DNA of 64,000 nt from Actinosynnema pretiosum. Lineage in GTDB: Bacteria > Actinomycetota > Actinomycetes > Mycobacteriales > Pseudonocardiaceae. Shown piece after piece: positions 45,987-53,999 of the stretch (positions within the stretch are counted from its first letter, which is position 1; each line of letters opens with the position of its first letter). The notes beneath the pieces were generated by a model that ran no database searches, had not been told where the DNA came from, and saw only the letters and a program-made list of their open reading frames with translations. The DNA is taken from contig NZ_JAMTCF010000003.1 of the NCBI RefSeq assembly GCF_024171695.1, positions 419,548 through 483,547 of the forward strand. The letters run 5' to 3'. The translations under genes were made by a program, and so were the position numbers.

Positions 45987-48149
45987 ATGACGGAACGGGC
46001 TGGACACCTGGTGGCTCCTTCGGAGCGGTCCCACAACACCGACCCGGCGCTGCGGGCCGGGGCCGAGTCGTTCGCGCGAACCTGGGCGACGGCCGTCATA
46101 GGCAGCAGCTACGTGCCCATGACCCGGTCCGAGGTGGTCGAGCACCTGCGCGCCCTCACCGAGGTGCTGGTGGCCGCGCTGCTCGCCACCCCGTTCCGCC
46201 CGGCGCCCGGCCACGAGATCGGCGCCCGGCTGGTCGAGGCGCACTTCACCGGCACCGACACGCTCGGCCGCACCGTGCAGCTCATGGGCGACGACCTGTG
46301 CGCCGAGCTGGGCATCCCCGCCGACGACGCCACCCGCACCCGCCTCGCCGCGCTGCAGGGCGCGCTCGCGGCCGGTTACGCGCGTGCGCTGCGCGAGCGC
46401 ACCCTGGCCGAGCAGGAGGCGATCCGCGCCGCCGTGCTGGACGCCCGCGACCAGGCCGAGGCCGCGCTGCGCGCCTCCGAGGCCCGGTTCCGCGCCATGT
46501 TCACCGAGGCCGCGATCGGCATCGGCATCGCCGACGTCGAGGGCCGCATCCTGGACGTCAACCAGGCGCTGCAGGACATGCTCGGGTTCGGCGTCGAGGA
46601 GATGCGGCAGCACAACATCCGCGACCTGATGCACCCGGAGGACGGGCCGTCGGTGTGGCGGCTCTACGACCAGCTCACGGCGGGCGAGCGCGACCACTAC
46701 CGCGCGGAGAAGCGGTTCCGGCGGGCCGACGGCGAGCAGGTGTGGACGCACCTGACGCTGTCGCTGGTGCGCGACGACCACGGCGACCCGCAGTACCAGG
46801 TCGCCATGATCGAGGACGTCACCGACCGGCACCTGCTGCAGAACCGGCTGCGCTACCAGGCGCTGCACGACCCGCTCACCGGCCTGCCGAACCGGGCGCT
46901 GTTCCTCGACCGGCTCAGCCGCGTCTTCGGCAACCCCGACAAGCACCGCGCTGGCCTGTGCTACCTGGACCTCGACGGGTTCAAGGTGATCAACGACAGC
47001 CTCGGCCACGACATCGGCGACCAGCTGCTGGTCGAGGTCGGCAGGCGGCTGGACCGCTCGGTGTCCGGTGAGGGCAAGCTCGTGGCGCGCATGGGCGGCG
47101 ACGAGTTCGTGATCCTGGTCGAGGACTCCACCCGCACCGACGACATCGTGGCCGTCGCGGACCGGGTGCTGCGCGAGCTGGAGTCCCCGATCCGCATCGG
47201 CGGGCACGAGCTGACCGTGTCCGCGTCGATCGGCATCGTCGAGCGCGGGCTGGAGGGCACCAGCGCGCCCGACCTGGTGCGCGACGCCGACATCACGCTG
47301 TACTGGGCCAAGGCGGACGGCAAGTCCCGCTGGGCGCTGTACGACCCGGACCGCAACGCCAAGGAGATCGCCAGGTTCACCCTGTCCGCCACCATGCCCG
47401 CCGCGCTGGAGCGCGACGAGTTCTACGTGGACTACCAGCCGCTGGTGCGGTTGGAGAACGCGCGGGTGGTCGGCGTGGAGGCGCTGGTGCGCTGGCAGCA
47501 CCCGGAGTTCGGGCGGCTCGCGCCGGACCGGTTCATCGAGCTGGCCGAGGAGACCGGGCTGATCGTCCCGCTGGGCCGGTGGGTGCTGCGCAAGGCGTGC
47601 GAGCAGGGGCGGCGGTGGCTGGACGAGTTCGCCGAGCTGGCGCCGTACGTGAGCGTGAACCTGGCGGTGCGGCAGTCCCGCGACCCGGAGCTGGTGCGCG
47701 ACGTGAAGCGCATCCTGGACGAGACCGGCCTGCCGCCAAGGCACCTCCAGCTGGAGCTGACCGAGAGCGCGATCATGGGCACCGCCGACGAGCCCCTCGA
47801 AGCGCTGCGGGCGCTGTCGGACATGGGCGTGCGGATAGCGATCGACGACTTCGGCACCGGCTACTCGAACCTGGCGTACCTCAAGCACCTGCCGGTGCAC
47901 GAGCTGAAGATCGCCGGGTCGTTCATGGAGGGGCTGCGGGCCGCCGACGAGGAGGACCCGGTGGACGCGCAGATCGTGTCCACGCTGGTGCAGCTCGCGC
48001 ACGCGCTCGGGCTCGGGGTGACGGCGGAGGGCGTGGAGACGCCGTCGCAGGCCAAGCGGCTGCACCGGATCGGCTGCGACACCGGGCAGGGGTGGTTCTA
48101 CGCCAAGCCGATGGCGCCGGAGGGGATCGACGAGATGCTGCGGCGCTGA
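45987..48149 (+). CDS. PAS-GGDEF-EAL cyclic-di-GMP signalling protein
   Basis: The 720-aa cytosolic protein has an N-terminal helical region to about 160, a PAS domain (RFRAMFTEAAIGIGIADVEG onward, 165-283), a GGDEF domain with intact GGDEF at 370-374 preceded by HDPLTGLPNR, and an EAL domain (EAL at 498-500, DDFGTGYSN, EGVE). The RxxD inhibitory site before GGDEF is absent. The EAL lysine motif reads KIAGSF instead of KIDxSF, which may weaken phosphodiesterase activity. No membrane segments are visible. It probably makes or degrades c-di-GMP in response to a PAS-sensed cue. Confidence 0.93.
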   Translation: MTERAGHLVAPSERSHNTDPALRAGAESFARTWATAVIGSSYVPMTRSEVVEHLRALTEVLVAALLATPFRPAPGHEIGARLVEAHFTGTDTLGRTVQLMGDDLCAELGIPADDATRTRLAALQGALAAGYARALRERTLAEQEAIRAAVLDARDQAEAALRASEARFRAMFTEAAIGIGIADVEGRILDVNQALQDMLGFGVEEMRQHNIRDLMHPEDGPSVWRLYDQLTAGERDHYRAEKRFRRADGEQVWTHLTLSLVRDDHGDPQYQVAMIEDVTDRHLLQNRLRYQALHDPLTGLPNRALFLDRLSRVFGNPDKHRAGLCYLDLDGFKVINDSLGHDIGDQLLVEVGRRLDRSVSGEGKLVARMGGDEFVILVEDSTRTDDIVAVADRVLRELESPIRIGGHELTVSASIGIVERGLEGTSAPDLVRDADITLYWAKADGKSRWALYDPDRNAKEIARFTLSATMPAALERDEFYVDYQPLVRLENARVVGVEALVRWQHPEFGRLAPDRFIELAEETGLIVPLGRWVLRKACEQGRRWLDEFAELAPYVSVNLAVRQSRDPELVRDVKRILDETGLPPRHLQLELTESAIMGTADEPLEALRALSDMGVRIAIDDFGTGYSNLAYLKHLPVHELKIAGSFMEGLRAADEEDPVDAQIVSTLVQLAHALGLGVTAEGVETPSQAKRLHRIGCDTGQGWFYAKPMAPEGIDEMLRR

Positions 48150-48170
48150 GCGGTCGCGCCCGCCCCGCGC

Positions 48171-49202
48171 TCAGGCCAGGTCGACGACCACCTTCACGTC
48201 GTCGTCGGCCCGGTCGAACGCCTCGGTGAACCGCTCCAGCGGCACCCGGCGGGTGATCAGGCCGCGCAACCAGCCGAGGTCGGCGCCCGCCAGCGCGGCG
48301 GCGGCCTTCCGGTAGTCGTCGGGGCCCGCGTTGACCGTGCCCACCACGGCCCGGTTGCCGAGCACGGCGGCGTCCAGCACGGACCGGTCCAGCGCCGCCG
48401 ACCCGCGCTCGCCGGAGATGCCCGCCAGCACCACCACCGACGCCCGCCGCGCGCACTCCCAGGCCAGCTCGGCGACCCCGGTGCACTCGATCGCCACGTC
48501 CACCGGCAGGTCGGGGACCGCGCGGTGGTAGGTCGCGCCGAGCGCCCGCACCAGGTCCGGCTTCACCCCGTCGGCCACCCGGTCCACCACGTGCACGTCC
48601 GCCCCGCGCTGCACGCCCAGCAGCGCCGCCAGCAGCCCGATGGGGCCCGCGCCGACGACGAGCGCGATGCGGGCGGGCACGAACGCGCGCGAGCACAGCA
48701 GCTCCGCCTGCGCCCACGCCTTCGCCACCACCGACGCCGGTTCCAGCAGCACGCCCGCGTCGCCGAGCGCCGGGTCGAGCCTCACCGCGAACCGGGGCGG
48801 CACGCTCCACCGCTGAGCCCCGTACCCGTCCAGCTCCTTGATGCCGCGCTCCAGGTAGCGCCCGTTGCGGCAGAAGTCCCACGCGTCGGCCGCGCACGCC
48901 GCGCACGGCTCCGGGTCCGGCCGCCGCACCACCCCGGCCACCAGGTCGCCGGGCGCGAACCCGGACCCGTCGGGCGCGCTGAGCACCTCGCCGAGCGACT
49001 CGTGGAACAGCACCAACCCGTCCCGACCGGGCGGCAGCCACCCGAACCCGTCCCGCACGATCTCCACGTCGGTCGCGCACACCCCGGCCAACCGCCCGGC
49101 CACGAGCACCTCGCCGACCCGCTCGACCGCCTCCAGCTCGACCACCGCGCACCGCTCAGGCGCACCGGGAACCGCCCACGCCGCCCGCACCCCGTCAGCC
49201 AC
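48171..49202 (-). CDS. Zinc-type alcohol/glucose dehydrogenase (MDR)
   Basis: The 343-aa MDR enzyme has a CATDVEI first zinc ligand region, FHESLGEV in place of the usual GHE, a CAACAADAWDFC structural zinc cluster, and a GAGPIGLLAALL Rossmann loop near residue 183. The pattern is close to glucose 1-dehydrogenase-like enzymes. Start GTG 49202. The altered GHE motif keeps His-Glu. Substrate is probably a sugar or polyol. Confidence 0.85.
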   Translation of the reverse strand: MADGVRAAWAVPGAPERCAVVELEAVERVGEVLVAGRLAGVCATDVEIVRDGFGWLPPGRDGLVLFHESLGEVLSAPDGSGFAPGDLVAGVVRRPDPEPCAACAADAWDFCRNGRYLERGIKELDGYGAQRWSVPPRFAVRLDPALGDAGVLLEPASVVAKAWAQAELLCSRAFVPARIALVVGAGPIGLLAALLGVQRGADVHVVDRVADGVKPDLVRALGATYHRAVPDLPVDVAIECTGVAELAWECARRASVVVLAGISGERGSAALDRSVLDAAVLGNRAVVGTVNAGPDDYRKAAAALAGADLGWLRGLITRRVPLERFTEAFDRADDDVKVVVDLA

Positions 49203-49319
49203 GGCAGGAGGCTACGTCCCCGAACCGCGCCCCGCCGCGCTCGTTGGGCCGAACGGACGTTGTGAGCGGCACTCCCGAACGGGACACTCGCGGGCCGCCG
49301 GTCCGCTAGTTTGACCCGC

Positions 49320-49934
49320 ATGGGGAGAAGACTGCCGAGCCTCGCCGCGCCCGTGCTGGTCGCCGCGCTGGCGCTGTCCGCGTGCGGGGGGACCACCGAG
49401 GGCACGCCGAAGGCGGAGTCGCCGTCCTCGGCCGCCTCCTCGTCGGCGAAGCCCGAGGTGAGCAGGCCGAAGGAGCTGGACCTCAAGAGCCTGGAGACGT
49501 GCGACGTCCTGCTGACCAACGCCCAGCTCGCGGAGCTGGGGGTCAGGCCGCCGGTCCAGAACAAGCCCGATCCCATCAACGCCAGTGGCACCTACACCTG
49601 CGCCATGAACTGGGCGGAGAACCCCGGCTGGTCCTTGGGGTACGTCGTGTCCAAGGCCGCAGGCGTTGACGACTACCGGGAGCGGATGAACGCGGGCGAC
49701 AAGATGAAGCCCGGCCAAGTCGACGGTTTCCCCACCTACCTCGTCGACCAGAGCGGCACGATCCAGGTGGAATGGACACTCCTGGTGGACGTCGCGGAGG
49801 GGCAGGTCCTCGCTCTCGACATCTCCTATTTCCGGATGGACTTCACGCGCGTCGCGGAGCCGGCCGTGGAAGAGCTGCACACGAGGCTCGAGAAAGCGGC
49901 GAGCTACTCACTGCAAGCGCTCATGAGCAGGTAG
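49320..49934 (+). CDS. DUF3558 family lipoprotein
   Basis: The 204-aa protein from ATG 49320 has lipoprotein signal LAAPVLVAALALSAC. The domain shows LDLKSLETCDVLLTNAQLAE, YTCAMNWAE, FPTYLVDQSG and LLVDVAEGQVLALD, matching the DUF3558 lipoproteins at 17639 and 19713. A TAGTTT box ends 7 nt before the ATG, so it is likely leaderless. It opens the second PPE/EspG module, with the helical gene 118 bp on. Confidence 0.85.
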   Translation: MGRRLPSLAAPVLVAALALSACGGTTEGTPKAESPSSAASSSAKPEVSRPKELDLKSLETCDVLLTNAQLAELGVRPPVQNKPDPINASGTYTCAMNWAENPGWSLGYVVSKAAGVDDYRERMNAGDKMKPGQVDGFPTYLVDQSGTIQVEWTLLVDVAEGQVLALDISYFRMDFTRVAEPAVEELHTRLEKAASYSLQALMSR

Positions 49935-50052
49935 TTCATGGTCAAGTAGTTCTACTCGACTTGCCGGTGGAACTGGAGACACCCGCATCGCGTCGGAGTT
50001 ACAGTCGTCCAGGCAGGCGCGCAGGGGAATTGACTTTCGAGGAGGGTGTGTC

Positions 50053-50445
50053 GTGTTCATCGCGGATGGCGGTGCCGGGGGGTCCGCGCAGAGCCAGCTG
50101 CCCGCTTACAGCGGTGCGCAGCGGAGGCTGAAGCTCGACGCTGGTTCGATCCCCAAGGCTCGGGAGCTGTTCTTGAAGGCGCTGGCCGACTTCGACGCGC
50201 AGTTCAAGCCAGCCGAGCGGGAGGTGGAGGCGAAGCCGTGGGGAGGTGACCCGGTCAGCAAGGAGACCGCGGAGAAGTTCAACCACGACACCTTCGACGC
50301 CGGCGACAACGCCGCGATGCAGGCGCTGGTCGCGTACCGCGCGCAGATCCAGGGCGTCATCGACCAGTTGGCGCAGATCGAGGCCACCTACACGGGTGTC
50401 GAGACCGGCAACCAGGCCTCCTTCAACCGCACCGCGAACGCCTGA
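50053..50445 (+). CDS. Helical type VII-associated protein (PE/WXG-like, 130 aa)
   Basis: The 130-aa protein starts GTG 50053 after GAGGAGGG. It is mostly alpha-helical with two long helices (ARELFLKALADFDAQFKPAE and MQALVAYRAQIQGVIDQLAQ) joined by a WGGDPVSKE turn. It occupies the place of the 19265 protein in the first module but has no obvious sequence match. I infer that it pairs with the PPE-like protein encoded next. No family is recognised with certainty. Confidence 0.65.
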   Translation: MFIADGGAGGSAQSQLPAYSGAQRRLKLDAGSIPKARELFLKALADFDAQFKPAEREVEAKPWGGDPVSKETAEKFNHDTFDAGDNAAMQALVAYRAQIQGVIDQLAQIEATYTGVETGNQASFNRTANA

Positions 50446-50461
50446 GGGGGACGAGCGCGAC

Positions 50462-51922
50462 ATGAGTGACCACCGCTGGCGGGGCTACGACCACCCCGAG
50501 CTGTACAACATGATCAACTCCGGCCCCGGACCCTCCGCCTCCTACGTCGTCGAGGACGGCTGGCAGAGGCTGGACACTGCCCTTCAAGCCATCGACGCGG
50601 ACCTCCGCGACGGTCTGGCCGGCCTTAACGCGAGCTGGGAGGGCGACACCGCCGACTCGACCCAGACCGCGGTGTCCCCCCTCGCGCAGTGGACCCAGGA
50701 CGCGCAGCAGAGCGCGAGGACGATGAAGTCCTCGGCCGGTCTCCAGGCCGACTACATCGCCGACGCCCGCAAGGAGATGCCCGAGCCGGTCCCGATCACC
50801 ACCGAGGCCCCCTCCGGCTGGGACAAGTTCAAGGCGGGCTTCACCGACGGCGTGACGCTCGGCCTCGCGGGCAGCTCCGCCGACGTGATCCGCCAGCAGC
50901 GCGACCACGAGGCCCAGGAAGCCGCGCAGGAGAACGCGCAGCAGAAGGCCATCGCGGTCATGAAGTCGTACGAGTCGAACAGCGAGTGGAACCGCAACAC
51001 GCTGGGCGAGTTCGTGCCGCCGCCGCAGGTCGTCATCGACGCGCCCCTGCCCTCCGGCGCCAGCGGCATCCAGAGCACCGCGACGGCCGGGTACGCCTCG
51101 CGGTCCGACTGGAGCGTCACGAGCGGCGGTGGCACCACGGGCACCAGCTCCTACACGCCCACCCCGACCGCTCCCCCGGTCAGCATCGGCGGCTACACCC
51201 CGGTCGGCACCGGCGGCGGCACCACGAACACCTCGTGGGCGACCCCGACCCCGGTCAGCCCTCCGGTCACGCCCCCGGTGACCCCGCCCGGCCTCGGCAC
51301 CACCACCCCGTCCGGCGGTGGCAACCCCGGCGGCGGTGGCGGCACCTGGACCATGCCGAACCCGGTTGGCAACGGCGGCGGCAACACCGGCGCCAACCCG
51401 CCCAGGACCAACCCGAACCTCGGCGGCGCGCGTCCCCCGGTGCTGCCCACCGGCACCTCCCAGGGCGGCAACGCGCCCAAGCTCCCCGGCGCTCCCGGCG
51501 TCCCGAACGCCTTCGGCCGTCCGGGGATGCCCGGTGGGCCCGGCGGTCTCGGCGGCGGTCGTCCCGGAATGCCGGGCATGCCCGGCATGGGCGGCTTCGG
51601 CGCGGCGGGCGGTGGCGCGGGCGGCGCGGGCATGCCCAGCGGGACCGGCGCGGCCGGTGTCGCGGGCAACGGCCAGCCCGGCCTCGGTCGCGGCGGCGCG
51701 GCGGGCGTCCAGGGCTTCGGCCCCGGCGGCGCGGGCGCCGCGGCGGGCGCGGGCGGTCGCGGTGCGGCCGGTGGTGCGGGCATGGGTGGCGCGGGTGCGC
51801 CCGGCGCGGCGGCGCGCGACGAGGACGACGTCGAGCACAAGCTCGCCGACTACCTCGTGGAGACCACCGACGTCTTCGGCGACGACCGCATGGTCGCGCC
51901 CCCGGTCATCGGCGGCGAGTAG
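50462..51922 (+). CDS. PPE-like type VII secretion substrate with Gly/Pro-rich C-terminus
   Basis: The 486-aa protein begins SDHRWRGYDHPELYNMINSG. Its helical N-terminal 185 residues contain a W-E-G turn (W59-G61). Then a long Gly/Pro/Thr/Met-rich segment (PPVTPPVTPPG, GMPGMPGMGG) runs to about residue 455. It ends KLADYLVETTDVFGDDRMVA then PPVIGGE, the same tail as the 20334 protein. ATG 50462 follows GGGGGAC. A terminator separates it from EspG. Likely secreted by a type VII system. Confidence 0.8.
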   Translation: MSDHRWRGYDHPELYNMINSGPGPSASYVVEDGWQRLDTALQAIDADLRDGLAGLNASWEGDTADSTQTAVSPLAQWTQDAQQSARTMKSSAGLQADYIADARKEMPEPVPITTEAPSGWDKFKAGFTDGVTLGLAGSSADVIRQQRDHEAQEAAQENAQQKAIAVMKSYESNSEWNRNTLGEFVPPPQVVIDAPLPSGASGIQSTATAGYASRSDWSVTSGGGTTGTSSYTPTPTAPPVSIGGYTPVGTGGGTTNTSWATPTPVSPPVTPPVTPPGLGTTTPSGGGNPGGGGGTWTMPNPVGNGGGNTGANPPRTNPNLGGARPPVLPTGTSQGGNAPKLPGAPGVPNAFGRPGMPGGPGGLGGGRPGMPGMPGMGGFGAAGGGAGGAGMPSGTGAAGVAGNGQPGLGRGGAAGVQGFGPGGAGAAAGAGGRGAAGGAGMGGAGAPGAAARDEDDVEHKLADYLVETTDVFGDDRMVAPPVIGGE

Positions 51923-51932
51923 CCAGTGGGGG

Positions 51933-51968
51933 AGCGGCCCGCGCGATATCGTCGCGCGGGCCGCTTTT
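51933..51968 (+). terminator. Intrinsic terminator between PPE-like and EspG genes
   Basis: AGCGGCCCGCGCGA (51933-51946) pairs with 51952-51965 over 14 bp around a 5-nt loop, followed by TTTT. It lies inside the module, so EspG may be made from read-through or its own promoter. Confidence 0.88.
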
Positions 51969-52007
51969 CCAGTTCAGGACCACTTTTTCTCTTGGGGGAG
52001 ACGACCG

Positions 52008-52826
52008 GTGGACTACTTCGGGGGAGCCGAGGAGCAGGAGCCGATCACGCTGTCGGCCGAGGAGTTCGACGTGCTCTGGGAGCGCTTCGACGCGGGGCCG
52101 ATGCCGCTGGTGATCAAGGTCCCGTCACCCGGCAAGACCTACTCGGAGCGGGCGCAGCTGGAGGACCGGGTGTGGCGGTCGATCGGCGCGCGCGGCCTCG
52201 GCGGGCCAAGGGGGCTGCACCCCGAGCTGGACTTCCTGCTGCGCACGCTCATCCGGCCCGAGCGCGAGGTCGACGCCAGGCTGTGGCTGGGCAGGAGCGT
52301 GCGGGTGCTCGCCGCCGCCAACGGCGACCACGGCTCCCTGGCCACCCTGGTCGACGGCCACCTGACGTTCCGCAGGGCGGCCGGGACCGGCCTGCCGAGC
52401 GCCGTCGTGGCCGCGCTCCCCAAGCACCCGGCGGGCGCAGGCCACTCGGTGACCCTGCCCAGCGCGGACCTGGAAGCCGCCGTCGAGGGCTCGGACAACA
52501 CCACCAAGGGCATGGAGAGCGCGCTGCGCGCCAAGGGCCTGCGCGAGGCCGACGCGACCGCCCTGGCCAAGATGCTCACCAACCCGGTCGGCACCGGCAA
52601 CTTCGGCGCGGCGGCCCGCGACCGCTACGGCAAGCGCTGCCGCCCGGAGCGCGTGGTGGGGTTCTTCGACAACGAGGAGGGCCGCTTCCTCCAGCAGCGC
52701 CGCACCACCCAGGGCGCCGAGGCGTGGAGCACCTTCACCCCGACCGACACCCGCAGGCTCACCCACCAGGTCGACGAGCTGCTGACCGAGGCGATGCTGG
52801 CCGCAGGCCAGGAAGTCCGCCGATAG
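52008..52826 (+). CDS. EspG family type VII secretion chaperone
   Basis: The 272-aa protein starts GTG 52008 behind GGGGGAG. LSAEEFDVLWERFDAGPMPL, a DARLWLGRSVRVLAAANGDH strand, GNFGAAARDRYGKRCRPERV and GRFLQQRRTTQGAEAWSTFT are the EspG pattern, parallel to the 21644 protein. It probably binds the PPE-like protein of 50462. It is followed 10 bp later by the sterol-carrier gene, likely with its own -10 box. Confidence 0.88.
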   Translation: MDYFGGAEEQEPITLSAEEFDVLWERFDAGPMPLVIKVPSPGKTYSERAQLEDRVWRSIGARGLGGPRGLHPELDFLLRTLIRPEREVDARLWLGRSVRVLAAANGDHGSLATLVDGHLTFRRAAGTGLPSAVVAALPKHPAGAGHSVTLPSADLEAAVEGSDNTTKGMESALRAKGLREADATALAKMLTNPVGTGNFGAAARDRYGKRCRPERVVGFFDNEEGRFLQQRRTTQGAEAWSTFTPTDTRRLTHQVDELLTEAMLAAGQEVRR

Positions 52827-52836
52827 GGTTGGCGCC

Positions 52837-53214
52837 GTGCCGAGGAAACCACCCGACCCGACCGAGACCAGGGCGGCCGTCGAGGCCGTGCTGCCGTGGC
52901 TGGAGGACGAGTCGACCCGCCCGCCCCGCCCGGACCTGGCGGCGGCGGTCAGGCTCAGCCTGCGCACCCTGGAGCACACCGCGCCGGGCCACACCGTGGA
53001 GGTGCGCGTCCCCCCGTTCGCGGCGGTGCAGTGCGTGGCGGGCCCGAGGCACACCAGGGGCACCCCGCCGAACGTGGTCGAGACCGACCCGAGGACGTGG
53101 CTCCAACTGGCAACCGGCCGCCTCACCTGGGAGGCCGCCCTGGCGACGTCGCGGGTGACCGCGTCGGGCACCCGCGCGGACCTGTCGGAGCACCTGCCAC
53201 TTCTGCGGTTCTGA
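52837..53214 (+). CDS. Sterol carrier family protein
   Basis: The 125-aa protein fits the short actinobacterial 'sterol carrier family' (SCP2/MDMPI-C-like): VRLSLRTLEHTAPGHTVEVR VPPFAAVQC has a VPPFAA turn, and DPRTWLQLATGRLTWEAAL the SCP2 helix. GTG 52837 has a TAGGGT box 7 nt before it and no ribosome site, so likely leaderless. Function unknown. Confidence 0.75.
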   Translation: MPRKPPDPTETRAAVEAVLPWLEDESTRPPRPDLAAAVRLSLRTLEHTAPGHTVEVRVPPFAAVQCVAGPRHTRGTPPNVVETDPRTWLQLATGRLTWEAALATSRVTASGTRADLSEHLPLLRF

Positions 53215-53250
53215 GGGCGGCGGACGTCCGGCGCGGTTAGGGTCCGCGCT

Positions 53251-53583
53251 GTGAAACGACTGGTCATCGCGTTGTTGGCGTTGGGATTTCTCACTAGCGG
53301 GTGCGCGGTCGACCAGGACGCGGAGCTGACCTTCAAGGTCGTCCGCTTCACCGAGGCCTTCGACACGAGCGTGGCCCACCACCCGGCCGGTGCGGTGCTC
53401 GAGATCGACGAGGAGCTCGGCAGCTGGGACATCTCGGTCGACCGGGAGAGCGTCGCCCTCGACCGGTTGCCCGCAGGGATCGAGATCGGCGACCGGTTGG
53501 TGTGCCAGGTGCGCTCGTACGACAAGAACTGGCTCGATTCGCTCAAGGCGGAGATCACCATGGAGTCCTGCACGCCCGCCTGA
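53251..53583 (+). CDS. Small lipoprotein (tandem paralogue 1)
   Basis: The 110-aa protein starts GTG 53251 (KRLVIALLALGFLTSGCAVD) with a lipobox. The mature part is a beta-rich domain ending in KAEITMESC. A TAGGGT box lies 7 nt before the start. It is paralogous to the 53634 gene: both share KRL-IALLALGFL, F-V, L-QLP/RLPxG and a C-terminal cysteine. No family is recognised. Confidence 0.75.
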   Translation: MKRLVIALLALGFLTSGCAVDQDAELTFKVVRFTEAFDTSVAHHPAGAVLEIDEELGSWDISVDRESVALDRLPAGIEIGDRLVCQVRSYDKNWLDSLKAEITMESCTPA

Positions 53584-53633
53584 TGCCGGGAAAACCGGGG
53601 CGCGCGCTCGCCGGTCCGGTTAGGTTCGGCGGT

Positions 53634-53960
53634 ATGAAGCGGCTGGGTATCGCGTTGCTGGCATTGGGTTTCCTGCTGTCAGGCTGTTCGAGCGAGTGGC
53701 AGGAGGATGTCCGCTTCAAGGTGATCGAGCTCCACCCGGCCGCCGAGAACAAGGCGGGCGAGCTGCAGAAGCCCTACGCCCGGATGGTCATCGACCAGGC
53801 CGAGCCCAAGTGGCTCGGGCCGAAGGCGATCGACCTGGACCAGCTCCCGGTCGGGCTGGAGGTCGACGACGTGCTGGTGTGCTCGGTCCGGCGCTACGAC
53901 GACAACGGGTTCGACGACGTCGAGGCCAAGGTGACCGTCGGTCCCTGCAAGACGGCCTGA
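53634..53960 (+). CDS. Small lipoprotein (tandem paralogue 2)
   Basis: The 108-aa lipoprotein (ATG 53634, KRLGIALLALGFLLSGCSSE) has the same plan as the 53251 protein: DVRFKVIELHP, LDQLPVGLEVDDVLVCSVRR and a terminal GPCKTA cysteine. A TAGGTT box ends 7 nt before the ATG, at the same spacing. The two probably arose by tandem duplication of gene plus promoter. Confidence 0.75.
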   Translation: MKRLGIALLALGFLLSGCSSEWQEDVRFKVIELHPAAENKAGELQKPYARMVIDQAEPKWLGPKAIDLDQLPVGLEVDDVLVCSVRRYDDNGFDDVEAKVTVGPCKTA

Positions 53961-53963
53961 ACC

Positions 53964-53993
53964 GTCCGGGGCCCCAGGAGCGGGGCCCCGGAC
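53964..53993. terminator. Bidirectional terminator between lipoprotein and hydrolase genes
   Basis: A perfect 12-bp stem GTCCGGGGCCCC (53964-53975) pairs with 53982-53993 around AGGAGC, between convergent stop codons. Confidence 0.85.
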
Positions 53994-53999
53994 CCGGTC

